In this document: piece by piece, positions 17,740-27,406 of the stretch
How the letters are laid out: every line of letters starts with the position of its first letter
Numbering within the stretch: position 1 is the stretch's first letter
Assembly: GCF_002115725.1 (NCBI RefSeq)
Contig: NZ_JFKD01000003.1
Span: 279,861-343,860, forward strand
Direction of reading: 5' to 3'
Source of the DNA: Marivita cryptomonadis
GTDB taxonomy: Bacteria > Pseudomonadota > Alphaproteobacteria > Rhodobacterales > Rhodobacteraceae
Length of the DNA: 64,000 nt
Notes under the pieces: generated by a model
What the model was told of the DNA's origin: nothing
Databases searched by the model: none
What the model saw: the letters and a program-made list of their open reading frames with translations, nothing else
Position numbers and translations under genes: made by a program

Positions 17740-18070
17740 GTCGTTCCCTCTCGTTCTCTCCGGCCTGACTGGCCAGTTGCTTGGTCTGGAATTCCTTGGC
17801 GGTGCGCATCATCACGTTCACCCCGGCCGCAAAACCCAGCAATGTAAACAGCACCATCAAGAAGGGCTGCGTTCCGAAAACCGCATCAAGCCCGTATCCG
17901 ATGCCAAATCCGATCCCAAGACCGGACACCATCTCGATCACCATGCGCCATCCTTGCTGCGCCTGGCTGTAATGTTCCTCTTGATGTGGCTTGTCCTCTT
18001 TGGCCCCTTTGGCCGCCGCAATCCGCGCTTCCAGCTCTTTCAGCTTCTGCTTTGGATCACTCTCAGACAC
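17723..18070 (-). CDS. atpI: ATP synthase assembly protein AtpI
   Basis: The 115-residue protein has a charged N-terminal region ([20 protein letters not shown]) and two membrane helices ([20 protein letters not shown] and [19 protein letters not shown]). AtpI-type proteins help assemble the c-ring. It is the first gene of the F0 operon. Two GTG codons compete as start, at 18079 and 18070; I prefer 18070 (reading MSESDPKQ) because GAGGTGGAG lies at suitable spacing and the family begins this way. Confidence 0.87.
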   Translation of the reverse strand: MSESDPKQKLKELEARIAAAKGAKEDKPHQEEHYSQAQQGWRMVIEMVSGLGIGFGIGYGLDAVFGTQPFLMVLFTLLGFAAGVNVMMRTAKEFQTKQLASQAGENERERHGDGS

Positions 18071-18300
18071 GCGCTCCACCTCGGTTGGAACTTTGCCCTG
18101 TGCTACGGTGCAGCATGGCCTGAGTCAAGGCGCTGGTTGGCACACCCTGAACGTGATCAACGCATTGTTTTTAAAATGATTTTTATACACGCGCTATGAG
18201 CCATGCAAACGGTTACAGGGGCAAACCCCCCCGTTTCGCCCCAATCCGCATATTCAACTTTCCGGTTGAGTTTTCCCGGAACAGTCGTCTACTGCGCTCC

Positions 18301-18636
18301 ATGGCCCCAACTCTCGACACTGTCTTCGCCGCTCTGGCCGATCCGACCCGCCGTCAGATTCTGACGATGCTGCTCGAGGATGACATGGCCGTAACTGATG
18401 TGGCCGACCCGTTCGAGATGTCACTCGCCGCGATTTCCAAACACCTTATGGTACTGGCCGAGGCCGGTCTCATCAGCCAAGAAAAGCGCGGGCGCGTGAA
18501 ATGGTGCAAACTGGAACCGGACGCGCTCAAGGATGCCAGCGTTTGGATGCAGGCCTTTGGTCAGTTCGAGGCCATCAACCTTGATGCATTTGAAGCGTTT
18601 CTAGAAAAAGAAAAACTCAGTGCCCCGCAAGAGTAA
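18301..18636 (+). CDS. ArsR/SmtB family transcriptional regulator
   Basis: The 111-residue protein is a winged helix-turn-helix of the ArsR class. MAPTLDTVFAALADPTRRQI leads into the recognition region (VADPFEMSLAAISKHLMVLAEAGLI), and the wing is GRVKWCKLEP. The metal-binding cysteine pair of ArsR/SmtB is absent, so the inducer is unknown; such proteins often control a neighbouring gene. A longer frame begins at 18196, but the ATG at 18301 marks the start of the domain. It is divergent from the atp operon and 72 bases before a secreted protein gene. Confidence 0.9.
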   Translation: MAPTLDTVFAALADPTRRQILTMLLEDDMAVTDVADPFEMSLAAISKHLMVLAEAGLISQEKRGRVKWCKLEPDALKDASVWMQAFGQFEAINLDAFEAFLEKEKLSAPQE

Positions 18637-18708
18637 CGCCAGGCTTTCGGGACTGGGACGACTGCACTAGACTGGTCTTCAAACCGAACATCGCATCACA
18701 GGCGGCGC

Positions 18709-19656
18709 ATGTCGAAACCTTGGTCCACAACAAAATATCTTGGCTGGGCGCTTGCTGTCTGTCTGAGCCTCGGCCCGACGCCAAGCGCCCGGGCCTGTGC
18801 GTTTCACGGCTACACACCCAACCCCACCCTGGTCGACCTTCTGCTGGCCACAGAACAAGCTGTGGTCGCCCGCCCAACGTCGCGTGGAACGTACCAGATT
18901 GTCGACGCCCTGCTCGGACCCGATCTGGGTGAAATCCCCTTCCCAGTCAGCATGCATTACCGCACTCAATTGGAAGGCGACAAATCCGCAACGGCCCTCC
19001 TCGTCCGCGACGGCGCCTATGGCCCGTGGATGGAGGTAACCCTGCTTGATCCAGGGTTCCGCAACATCATCAGAACCGTGGTGCAGAACCAATCCGCTTG
19101 GCAATTGGGCCAAGACGCCGGGCGCATCAAATTGTTCGCAGCGCTTGTCAACGACTCCAACCCGTCCATTCAGCGGCTCGCCCTGCAGGAACTCGACCGC
19201 CTGCCCTACGCAACACTCAAGAACGTGCCCGTGCCCCCGATCCGCGGCCTGCTTGAAAACATCGAAGCCGGAGAGCTGGACCAACGCCCGATCCGCATCC
19301 TTCTTGCATGCCTGTCGAAGGATCGCAGCTTCGGGCCTGTGCTGGCCAAGGCGCTGCACCAAGCCGTATTGCAAGACAAAGCCTATCTCGGCGCATATGT
19401 CACCGCGCTGGTCGAACTGCAGGGCAAACCAGCGGTAGAAGCCATTGTTGCCCATTACCTTGCATCCGGCACAACGTCCGAGGGCATTCAAGAGAAACTG
19501 CTCGACGCTCTTGCCCTGCAATACAAAACTGCACGCGGTGCCACGCGCCGCTCAATCGCCCGCGAAATGGCCGACCTCGTTCGTGAAAAGCCTGAAATGG
19601 CCGACCTTTTGATCGCCCAATTCGGCCCACAAGCCAGCGGTCGGTTGTTGCGATAA
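18709..19656 (+). CDS. Secreted protein of unknown function with helical repeats
   Basis: The 315-residue protein has an N-terminal signal peptide (WALAVCLSLGPTPSARA, cleavage near residue 29) and begins its mature part with CAFHGYTPNPTLVDLL. The C-terminal two thirds are helical and look like HEAT-type repeats (SIQRLALQELDRLPY, AYVTALVELQGKPAVEAI). I do not recognise a named family; a periplasmic location is likely. It may be co-regulated with the ArsR-type gene just upstream. Confidence 0.8.
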   Translation: MSKPWSTTKYLGWALAVCLSLGPTPSARACAFHGYTPNPTLVDLLLATEQAVVARPTSRGTYQIVDALLGPDLGEIPFPVSMHYRTQLEGDKSATALLVRDGAYGPWMEVTLLDPGFRNIIRTVVQNQSAWQLGQDAGRIKLFAALVNDSNPSIQRLALQELDRLPYATLKNVPVPPIRGLLENIEAGELDQRPIRILLACLSKDRSFGPVLAKALHQAVLQDKAYLGAYVTALVELQGKPAVEAIVAHYLASGTTSEGIQEKLLDALALQYKTARGATRRSIAREMADLVREKPEMADLLIAQFGPQASGRLLR

Positions 19657-19658
19657 GC

Positions 19659-21671
19659 CTAGGCCGCCAGCCCACGTCCCTTGAGCAACGCCTCGACCCC
19701 CGGCATCCGCCCACGGAACTTGGTGTACAGCACATCCGCCTCCTCGGACCCACCGGCTGACAGGATAAACTCCTCAAGCTTTCCCGCCATTGCCGGATCA
19801 AATGCCCCACCCGCTTCCTCGAACGCCTCGAATGCATCCGCATCCATCACCTCGGACCACATGTAGCTGTAGTACCCCGACGAATACCCGTCGCCGGTGA
19901 ACACATGCGCAAAATGCGGCGTCGCATGGCGCATCACAATCGCCTCCGGCATCCCCAATCCGGCCAGCACCTTGGCCTGCTCGGCCATCGGATCAGCGGG
20001 TGGCGCGCCCTCGTGGAACGCCAGATCCACCAGCGCCGAAGCGACATATTCCACCGTCTGGAACCCCATGTCATAGGTCGCCGCCGCCAGCACCTTGTCC
20101 AGCATCTCCTGCGGCATCGCCTCACCTGTCTCGGCGTGTACTGCGAATTCCTGCAACACCTCCGGCACTTCCAGCCAATGCTCATAAAGCTGGCTTGGCA
20201 ATTCCACAAAGTCCCGCGCCACCGACGTGCCCGAGATCATGTCATAGGTCACATCCGACAACATCTGGTGCAGCGCATGGCCGAACTCGTGAAACAACGT
20301 CCGCGCATCGTCATAGGACAAGAGTGCCGGATCACCCTTGGCGAAATTGCAGATATTCACCACGATCGGCGCCTGCACATCAGGAAACTTGCGCTGCGAC
20401 CGCATCGCCGAACACCAGGCACCTGACCGCTTCGACGCCCGCGCAAAATAATCCCCGATGAATACCGCTATATGCCGCCCGTCCCGCGTCACTTCCCACG
20501 CCCGTGCGTCGGTGTGATAAAGAGCAACATCCAAAGGCCGAAACTCCAGCCCGAACAACCTGTTGGCACAGGCAAAGGACGCCTCAATCATCTTTTCCAA
20601 CTGGAAATACGGCTTCAGTTCCGCCTCGTTCAGCGCAAACTCCTCGCGCCGTCGTGCCTCTGAGTAATAGCGCCAATCCCACGCCTGCAACGGTCCGTTC
20701 ACACCATCAGCCACCATCCTGTCTTCCAGCAGCGCGGCATCCGACAAGGCCCGCGCCTTCGCAGGTTCCCATACATCCATTAACAAACTGCGAACGGCCT
20801 CGGGCGTCTTCGCCATCTCGGTCTCAAGCTTATAGGACGCGAAATCGTGATAGCCCAAAAGCGATGCACGCTCCTGACGCAACTGCAAAATCTCTGCTGC
20901 CACACCGCGATTGTCCGTCTTGCCTCCATTTTCACCGCGCGCGACCCACGCGCGCCACGCCTCCTCGCGCAACGACCGGTTGGGGCAGAACTGCAAAAAA
21001 GGCACGATTACCGACCGCGACAACGTCAGCACAGGGCCATCCGCCCCACGCTCCTTGCCCGCCGCGCGCACTGCGCTCACCACAAATGCAGGCAAACCCT
21101 CCAACTCGTCTTCGGACAAGGTCCGCTGCCAGTCCCGCTCATCCGCCAGCAGGTTCTGCCCGAACTGCGTGCCCAAAGTGGCCAGCCGCCCCTTGATCGC
21201 CTTCATCCGCGCGGCCTCATCCCCGGTCAACGCAGCCCCCGCCCGCACAAATCCGCGATGGGTCAGCATCAGCACCCGCGCCTCTTCCGGCGTCAAATCC
21301 AGCGCATCCCGCGCCAGCCACACCTGTTCGATCCGCGCAAACAGCGCTTGATTGCCATAGATCGCAGCCGAATGCGCCGCGAGCTTGGGCGAAAACTCCC
21401 GCATGATCTCTTCACGCATGTCGGTGCTGTCGGCCCCGGCAAGGTTGTAGAACACGCCCAGAACCCGGTCCAAGGCAGAACCCGTCTGCATCAAGCCTTC
21501 GACGCTGTTCTCGAATGTCGGCGGCTCTGCGTTGGTCGCCACTGCCTCGACCTCCGCCAACCCTTCCGCCATCGCGGCCTCGATTGCAGGCGCGAAATGC
21601 GCGTCCTCAATCAGGTCAAAGGGTGGCAGGCCGAACTCGGTGTCCCAGGTTTCAAGCAACGGGTTTGTCAT
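19659..21671 (-). CDS. M3 family zinc metallopeptidase (oligopeptidase A / Dcp type)
   Basis: The 670-residue cytoplasmic enzyme has the thimet-oligopeptidase fold. The zinc site HEFGH lies at residues 461-465 (LFHEFGHALHQML), and the third ligand is expected in the helix after it. M3 enzymes cut short peptides, including degraded signal peptides. Length and the N-terminal MTNPLLETWDTEFGLPPF fit oligopeptidase A or peptidyl-dipeptidase; the exact specificity cannot be told. It converges with the secreted protein gene, two bases apart. Confidence 0.94.
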   Translation of the reverse strand: MTNPLLETWDTEFGLPPFDLIEDAHFAPAIEAAMAEGLAEVEAVATNAEPPTFENSVEGLMQTGSALDRVLGVFYNLAGADSTDMREEIMREFSPKLAAHSAAIYGNQALFARIEQVWLARDALDLTPEEARVLMLTHRGFVRAGAALTGDEAARMKAIKGRLATLGTQFGQNLLADERDWQRTLSEDELEGLPAFVVSAVRAAGKERGADGPVLTLSRSVIVPFLQFCPNRSLREEAWRAWVARGENGGKTDNRGVAAEILQLRQERASLLGYHDFASYKLETEMAKTPEAVRSLLMDVWEPAKARALSDAALLEDRMVADGVNGPLQAWDWRYYSEARRREEFALNEAELKPYFQLEKMIEASFACANRLFGLEFRPLDVALYHTDARAWEVTRDGRHIAVFIGDYFARASKRSGAWCSAMRSQRKFPDVQAPIVVNICNFAKGDPALLSYDDARTLFHEFGHALHQMLSDVTYDMISGTSVARDFVELPSQLYEHWLEVPEVLQEFAVHAETGEAMPQEMLDKVLAAATYDMGFQTVEYVASALVDLAFHEGAPPADPMAEQAKVLAGLGMPEAIVMRHATPHFAHVFTGDGYSSGYYSYMWSEVMDADAFEAFEEAGGAFDPAMAGKLEEFILSAGGSEEADVLYTKFRGRMPGVEALLKGRGLAA

Positions 21672-21750
21672 CGAACGCTCCTATGGTTTGACCAAAATCT
21701 AGGGCGCGGCGCACCGAACAACAATGGCCCAACAACACCGAAAGCAGTGT

Positions 21751-22821
21751 TCAGCGTGCCGCAGCTGCCTTTGCACCTTGGCCACAAACCGGGCAATCCC
21801 CGCGCGGCTTGAGCCCGATTTTCCGCGTCTCACCCCAAAGCGCATCGTAAATCAGCATCTCACCCTTAAGCGCCTGCCCCGCCCCGGTGATCAGCTTGAT
21901 CGCCTCAACCGCCATCATCGACCCGATCACACCGGGCAACGGTCCGATAACACCAGCCTCAGCACAGGACGGCGCCAAACCATCTGCCGGAGCTTCGGGG
22001 AAAATACACTGGTAACAGGGCGTACCCGACGCCGGGTCAAAGACCGAAATCTGCCCTTCCCATTGCGACAGGGCGCCTGAAATCAATGGTTTACCCATGG
22101 CGGCAGCAGCGCGGTTTGCCAGATAGCGCGTCTCGAAATTGTCCGTCCCATCCAGCACCAGATCATAGTCCGACACCAGCTTTTCCGCCATATCCTCGGT
22201 CAGCCGTCGATGATACGGGCGCACCTCAACATATGGATTCTGCGCCACCATTGCCGCTTGGGCGGAAAACACCTTGGGCATGCCGATATCCGCATCGCGA
22301 TGAATCACCTGCCGTTGCAAATTGGCGTTCTCGACCACATCATCGTCGATCACTCCGATGGTGCCCACGCCCGCCGCAGAAAGATATTGCAACGCAGGCG
22401 CGCCCAAACCACCCGCCCCGATCACCAACACCTTGGCGTCCCGCAGCGCCTTCTGCCCCGGCCCGCCGATCTCGCGCAGCACGATATGTCGCGCATAGCG
22501 CTCCAGTTCCGAGGCCGAGAAACTGGCAGACCGCTGCATCGGCGGGGCTTCGCCTTGTTCCTTGACCAGCGCGCGGTCTTTCAACTTTTTGACGACCTTG
22601 CCGTAAAGCACGGCAATCGCCGCAAAAACGCCAAGCAAGATCCAAAGCGCCGCACTCTCTCCGGTCGCCATGCGCAGCGGATGCCCCATCGGCAACGCGA
22701 TCTGAATGAACAGAACGCCCACATAGAGCAGCCCGATCATGTAAAGCCGTGCTGTCTTTGGCATCTTCATCAGCGCGCCAAGCCCCCAAAGCGCGGCGGC
22801 CATTGAGAAAACGACAATCAT
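21751..22821 (-). CDS. MoeB/ThiF family adenylyltransferase with membrane anchor
   Basis: The 356-residue protein joins an N-terminal membrane domain of about 80 residues (three hydrophobic segments) to a complete E1-like domain. The nucleotide loop GAGGLG is at 135-140, DGTDNFETR near 224 binds the partner tail, and two zinc pairs are C269/C272 and C343/C346. MoeB and ThiF activate the C-terminal Gly-Gly of MoaD or ThiS for sulfur transfer in molybdopterin or thiamine synthesis. The anchor would place this reaction at the inner membrane, which is unusual compared with E. coli MoeB. It overlaps dut by four bases (ATGA). Confidence 0.88.
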   Translation of the reverse strand: MIVVFSMAAALWGLGALMKMPKTARLYMIGLLYVGVLFIQIALPMGHPLRMATGESAALWILLGVFAAIAVLYGKVVKKLKDRALVKEQGEAPPMQRSASFSASELERYARHIVLREIGGPGQKALRDAKVLVIGAGGLGAPALQYLSAAGVGTIGVIDDDVVENANLQRQVIHRDADIGMPKVFSAQAAMVAQNPYVEVRPYHRRLTEDMAEKLVSDYDLVLDGTDNFETRYLANRAAAAMGKPLISGALSQWEGQISVFDPASGTPCYQCIFPEAPADGLAPSCAEAGVIGPLPGVIGSMMAVEAIKLITGAGQALKGEMLIYDALWGETRKIGLKPRGDCPVCGQGAKAAAAR

Positions 22822-23276
22822 TCCGAAACCCCGGTCGATCCAAAGCCACCTGCGCCCCGCGTCGTGTCATCCAACGCCTGCACCTCGACCAAATCAGCAC
22901 GCATAACAGGCGCCACGACCATCTGCGCAATCCGGTCGCCGTGCGAAATCTCAAAGCGCTGATCTCCAGCATTCATCACGATCACTCCCAAAGACCCGCG
23001 ATAATCACTGTCAATCGTCCCCGGCGCATTGGGAAGCGTGATCCCGTGCTTCAAGGCAAGCCCCGAACGCGGCCGGATTTGCACCTCAAACCCGTCAGGA
23101 ATCGCCATGCGCAAACCTGTCGGCACCAGCGCCCGCGCACCCGGTTCCAAAACCACCGCCCCACGATCCGGGAAATTCGCCCGCAGATCCGCTCCTGCCG
23201 CTCCAGCACTGGCATAGACCGGCAGTCCCAATGACCTGTCCGCTCCGTCGTCCCAAGTCAGACTGATCGTGACCAC
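22818..23276 (-). CDS. dut: dUTP diphosphatase
   Basis: The 152-residue trimeric dUTPase hydrolyses dUTP to dUMP, keeping uracil out of DNA. The five family motifs are visible, including [19 protein letters not shown] and the C-terminal GAGGFGSTG. The start is taken as the GTG at 23276 with GAAGAAGG just upstream, rather than the longer frame to 23396, because homology begins at [13 protein letters not shown]. It lies between coaBC and the MoeB-like gene in one operon. Confidence 0.95.
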   Translation of the reverse strand: MVTISLTWDDGADRSLGLPVYASAGAAGADLRANFPDRGAVVLEPGARALVPTGLRMAIPDGFEVQIRPRSGLALKHGITLPNAPGTIDSDYRGSLGVIVMNAGDQRFEISHGDRIAQMVVAPVMRADLVEVQALDDTTRGAGGFGSTGVSE

Positions 23277-23326
23277 GCTTTGACCTTCTTCTTTTTCCAA
23301 ATATGCAAAATGGCCCAACGGCGCCA

Positions 23327-24520
23327 TCAGACCAGCGCGTCGGCAATCCGTGCTGCCAATTGATGCGCCACCGCATCCTTGCCCATGCGCGGCCAAGCCT
23401 CGGCCCCGGCGTCCGAGATCAACGTCACCGCATTCTCGGTACCGCCCATGATCCCCGTCGCGGGTGACACATCATTGGCGACGATCCAGTCACAACCCTT
23501 GCGCACCCGCTTGGCGGTGGCGTTTTCAATCACATCGTTGGTCTCGGCAGCAAAGCCCACCACCAACCCCGGACGATCTTCTGTCAGTTTTGACACCTCT
23601 GCCAGAATGTCGGGGTTCTCCTCGAATTCCAGCACCGGCAGCGCGCCTGCCACCTTCTTGATCTTGCTGTCCGAAGCCCCAACCACACGCCAATCTGCCA
23701 CTGCAGCCGCAAACACCGCCGCATCCGCAGGCAAAGCCGCCAGCACCGCAGCCCGCATTTCGCGGGCTGTTTCCACGGGCACCACCTCGACGCCGTCAGG
23801 CGGCGACACATCCGCAGGACCGGTGACAAACACCACCTCGGCCCCCAACATGCGCAGCGCCACCGCAATTGCAGCGCCCTGCGCGCCCGAGGACCTGTTC
23901 GCGATATAACGCACCGGGTCAATCGGCTCATGGGTCGGCCCGGATGTCACAACAATCCGTTTTCCCCGCAACGGCCCGTCCGCCAGCGCGCCTAAAAGCG
24001 CGTCGACAATTTCCAGCGGCTCCGCCATCCGGCCCGGACCAAACTCGCCACAGGCCATATCACCGTCATTCGGCCCGACCACGGACACCCCATCAGCACG
24101 CAGCACTGCCAGATTGCGCTGGGTCGCCGGATGTTCCCACATCCGCACATTCATCGCAGGCGCGATCATCACCGGCGTGTCCGTCGCAAGAAGCAGCGTC
24201 GTCGCCAGATCCCCCGCCATCCCCTGCGCCATCTTGGCCATCAAGTCCGCCGTCGCCGGGGCCACCAGCACCATATCCGCCACGCGGGACAGCTGGATAT
24301 GGCCCATCTCGGCCTCGTCCGTCAGATCGAACAGATCGGTATACACCTTTTCCCCCGCCAGCGCCGACACCGACAAAGGCGTGACAAACTCTGCTGCCGC
24401 GCGCGTCATGACTGGCGTCACCTTCGCGCCGCGTTCGCGCAGGCGACGGATCAGATCGAGGCACTTATACGCCGCGATCCCGCCGCCAATGATCAGAAGG
24501 ATACGTTTGCCGCTCAACAT
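23327..24520 (-). CDS. coaBC: Phosphopantothenoylcysteine decarboxylase / phosphopantothenate-cysteine ligase
   Basis: The 397-residue bifunctional enzyme makes 4'-phosphopantetheine for coenzyme A. The N-terminal FMN flavodecarboxylase (CoaC, about 1-185) has GGGIAAYK, the substrate motif [14 protein letters not shown] and the [13 protein letters not shown] cap. The C-terminal ligase (CoaB) begins [17 protein letters not shown] and contains AAAVADWR. The ATG at 24520 is preferred to an upstream TTG. The dut start follows 50 bases after its stop. Confidence 0.96.
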   Translation of the reverse strand: MLSGKRILLIIGGGIAAYKCLDLIRRLRERGAKVTPVMTRAAAEFVTPLSVSALAGEKVYTDLFDLTDEAEMGHIQLSRVADMVLVAPATADLMAKMAQGMAGDLATTLLLATDTPVMIAPAMNVRMWEHPATQRNLAVLRADGVSVVGPNDGDMACGEFGPGRMAEPLEIVDALLGALADGPLRGKRIVVTSGPTHEPIDPVRYIANRSSGAQGAAIAVALRMLGAEVVFVTGPADVSPPDGVEVVPVETAREMRAAVLAALPADAAVFAAAVADWRVVGASDSKIKKVAGALPVLEFEENPDILAEVSKLTEDRPGLVVGFAAETNDVIENATAKRVRKGCDWIVANDVSPATGIMGGTENAVTLISDAGAEAWPRMGKDAVAHQLAARIADALV

Positions 24521-24579
24521 AAGGCACAGTCCTGACAAGGTTATGTGCCTTTGTTACGGGGCCGCCGGGCAAAACTCAA

Positions 24580-25359
24580 TCAGCGGAACGCGGCGCAGGG
24601 GTCTCCACGATCCGCAGGTGGTGCGCTCTCGACCAGATCAAATAACCCGGACGGCGCGCCATCATCTTCACCCTGACCCAAGGACGTCACACGCAACGCA
24701 GGCGCCGCCGCCATCAGGTAGACCGGCGCACCCCAGTCCATCCGCGCATGACCATTCCCGGTGATCACCACCACTGGCCCGCCATGCGCCTCGAACGCCT
24801 GTACCGCAGAATAGGCCAGTTCCGCATCCCGCAAGCGCTGAATGTCCACCATCACCGGCAGCATCTCTTCCGGCATCGCATCGCAATGCGCCGCCAGTTG
24901 CAACGCCTCGCGTTCTGACTGCTGGTCCGCCGGCAAAGGCGTGGTCAGCCCATAGACCTCTGCATCACCGCGAAAACCGGTGTGCAACCCCTCGGCCATC
25001 GCCGCGCGCGCCACCTCACGGGGCACGGCCGCCCCGAAATAAGCAGCCTCGGGCGCTGCCGCAAAGATCGGATAATACATCGAAAAATCTGGCCAGCCGC
25101 TGGCATTCCAGCCCAAGGCGGCCTCCAGCGCCGCTTCGTCGGCCACCAGATCGGCTGTGACCACATCCGCCTGCGCCTGCGTCAACATCTCGAACACCAA
25201 CGCAGTCGGTTGCAATTCAACCACAAGCTCTGCTTGCCGCAGATGATGCGCCGGGTTGTCATGCAACTCTCCAAGGAACACCACATCGGCCCCATCAAAA
25301 ACGCCCCCAGCAGCCAGAGCCGTGGGGGCGAAAATCAGGAAACCAAGTGCATACCTCAT
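24580..25359 (-). CDS. ChaN family protein
   Basis: The 259-residue protein has a signal peptide (MRYALGFLIFAPTALAAG) and the ChaN hallmark GELHDNPAHH near residues 31-40, with a second conserved site GNGHARMDWG. ChaN-type proteins are reported to bind haem and are thought to act in iron handling in the cell envelope. There is no lipobox, so this one is probably periplasmic and soluble. Its start overlaps the rpoH stop codon by four bases. Confidence 0.88.
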   Translation of the reverse strand: MRYALGFLIFAPTALAAGGVFDGADVVFLGELHDNPAHHLRQAELVVELQPTALVFEMLTQAQADVVTADLVADEAALEAALGWNASGWPDFSMYYPIFAAAPEAAYFGAAVPREVARAAMAEGLHTGFRGDAEVYGLTTPLPADQQSEREALQLAAHCDAMPEEMLPVMVDIQRLRDAELAYSAVQAFEAHGGPVVVITGNGHARMDWGAPVYLMAAAPALRVTSLGQGEDDGAPSGLFDLVESAPPADRGDPCAAFR

Positions 25360-26234
25360 GAGAGGAAGTGTTGCACCTCAGGGCTCTGCGCTTCAAGCGA
25401 TTTGCGAATTTTCGCAAACGCCGCCGCCTCCAACTGACGTACCCGCTCCTTGGACAGGCCAAGCTCGTTGCCAAGGCTCTCCAGCGTTCGCGCATCTTCG
25501 CGCAGCTTGCGTTCCCGCACGATGAACCGTTCCCGTTCATTGAGCTGGTTCATCGCCATCATCAGCCACTGACGCAGCTGCGCAAGGTCCAAGTCTTCCT
25601 CGACCCGCTCATCCGCCTGCGCGCTCTCATCTTCAAGCGCATCAATCCACTCACGGCCCTCATCCTCTGTCGATTGCGTCGCGTTCAGCGAATAATCGGA
25701 CCCGGACAACCGTCCTTCCATCATCTCGACGTCATGCAAAGGCACGCCGATTTCTTCCGAAATCATCCGGCGCATCTCGTGCCCTTCGAGAACCTTACCC
25801 TCGGCAGCGGCTTCCCGCTCCAGCCGCGCCTGAACCCGGCGCATGTTGAAGAACAGTGATTTCTGCGAAGACGTGGACCCGGTCCGCACGATGGACCAGT
25901 TGCGCATCACGTAATCCTGAATGGACGCCTTGATCCACCAAACGGCGTAGGTCGAGAACCGCACGCCACGGTCAGGATCAAACTTGTCGGCAGCCTTCAT
26001 CAGGCCCAGACCCGCTTCCTGAATAAGATCGTTCATCGGCGCACCGTACCGCTTGAACTTCGACGCCATTGAAATGGCGAGACGCATATAGGCGGTGATC
26101 AGACGATGAAGCGCGACCTCGTCGCGCTGATCGCGCCACGCATAGGCCAGTTTGAGTTCCGTCTCCGCGTCCAGCAGTTCTGCTTTCATTGCGCGACGAG
26201 ACAGGGTTTGGTCGTTAAACGAGTCCAGTGCCAT
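25356..26234 (-). CDS. rpoH: RNA polymerase heat-shock sigma factor (RpoH type)
   Basis: The 292-residue sigma-70 family protein has region 2 (MRLAISMASKFKRYGAPMNDLIQEAGLGLMKAADKFDP, described here in two parts), the aromatic stretch TYAVWWIKASIQDYVMRNWS, an RpoH-box-like QKSLFFNMRR and region 4 with the helix-turn-helix SLGNELGLSKERVRQLE. Rhodobacterales often carry two RpoH proteins; the wording resembles the RpoHII type linked to oxidative stress in Rhodobacter, but this assignment is tentative. It directs heat-shock or oxidative-stress promoters. chaN follows with a 4-base overlap. Confidence 0.93.
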   Translation of the reverse strand: MALDSFNDQTLSRRAMKAELLDAETELKLAYAWRDQRDEVALHRLITAYMRLAISMASKFKRYGAPMNDLIQEAGLGLMKAADKFDPDRGVRFSTYAVWWIKASIQDYVMRNWSIVRTGSTSSQKSLFFNMRRVQARLEREAAAEGKVLEGHEMRRMISEEIGVPLHDVEMMEGRLSGSDYSLNATQSTEDEGREWIDALEDESAQADERVEEDLDLAQLRQWLMMAMNQLNERERFIVRERKLREDARTLESLGNELGLSKERVRQLEAAAFAKIRKSLEAQSPEVQHFLS

Positions 26235-26441
26235 TGGTGCCCCCTGATTTTATCTCTTGTACTGATTACGAGGGTCCCCTGCCCGTGGATCAAAGATTCA
26301 TGAAAAAAAGTTTCAACATCGGGCCAACGCCCATGCGTTCTATTCGTTCCGGTGATGGCCTCGCGCACAATTCGAAATTGGGAAAGCCCAACTTGCCGAG
26401 ATAGACTTGCGCGAAAGATGGGCAATCGGAGACACCCCAGC

Positions 26442-27317
26442 ATGGTTTACGAGCTTTTCATCGGCGATTACGCTTATTCCAGTTGGTCGCTGCGCGGCTG
26501 GCTGTTGTTCCGCCAACTCGGCATCGCGCCCAAAGTCCATCTGGTCGACTTCAACAAAACAGGCGTGGCCGAACAACTCGACAGCATTGCGCCTGCCCGC
26601 ACCGTCCCTGCGATGCGCGCGCCCGACGGCACCATCGTCTGGGATTCGCTGGCGATGGCAGAAGAGCTTCACAGCCGACATCCCGATGCCGGGCTTTGGC
26701 CCAATGACCCAGTCGCCCGTGGCTTGGGCCGTGCGCTCGCTGCAGAAATGCATTCGGGGTTCACGGCGCTGCGTGGCGAATGCCCAATGAACCTACGCAC
26801 GGCCTACCGTGATGTGACACACTCCGACGCCACGCATACCGACATCGCGCGAATCGAAACCATCTGGTCCCTTGCCCGAAATCGCTATGCCGATCAGGGG
26901 CCATGGTTGCTGGGACAGTATTCCATCGCGGACATCGCGTTCGCCCCGGTGGCCGCCCGGTTCGCCGGGTATGATGTGGCGCTCTCGGACACTGCACAGC
27001 GCTATGTCGACACACATCTGGCCGATCCATGGTTCCGCCAATGGCGCACAATGGGCCTGACCACCGGGGACACCCTGCCGTGGTACGCAAAACCGTTCGA
27101 GACCAAAGCATGGCCCGGCCCGGCACCGCTAAACGCAACGCCGGTTGATGCGGGGCCAGCAGTCAACGCGCATTGCCCTTTCACAGGTGGCGCACCGACA
27201 TATTTTCTCGAAATGGACGGGCGCATCTACGGCTTTGAAAACAAAACCTGCCGCGATGAAACCGCGCTTGATCCCGAAGCTTGGCCAGCCTTCATGGCGC
27301 TCACCACCTCCAGCTAA
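26442..27317 (+). CDS. Glutathione S-transferase family protein
   Basis: The 291-residue protein opens with MVYELFIGDYAYSSWSLRGW, a thioredoxin-like GST half containing the serine-rich active-site region, followed by the cis-Pro and D-S motif (TVPAMRAPDGTIVWDSLA). A helical half and an extra C-terminal tail of about 60 residues follow (HCPFTGGAPTYFLEMDGRIYGF). The tail is longer than in usual GSTs. The start at 26442 has a GGAG ribosome binding site; a longer frame from 26352 is not needed. It is divergent from rpoH, so stress-related expression is possible but not shown. Confidence 0.88.
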   Translation: MVYELFIGDYAYSSWSLRGWLLFRQLGIAPKVHLVDFNKTGVAEQLDSIAPARTVPAMRAPDGTIVWDSLAMAEELHSRHPDAGLWPNDPVARGLGRALAAEMHSGFTALRGECPMNLRTAYRDVTHSDATHTDIARIETIWSLARNRYADQGPWLLGQYSIADIAFAPVAARFAGYDVALSDTAQRYVDTHLADPWFRQWRTMGLTTGDTLPWYAKPFETKAWPGPAPLNATPVDAGPAVNAHCPFTGGAPTYFLEMDGRIYGFENKTCRDETALDPEAWPAFMALTTSS

Positions 27318-27406
27318 GTGGCTGCGCCCAGAAGATTTCGCAATCCGCGTTAACCATTTCGCAACCATGATGGTCCCACCCTCGCAGCAGACGAGGACCG
27401 GATCTC

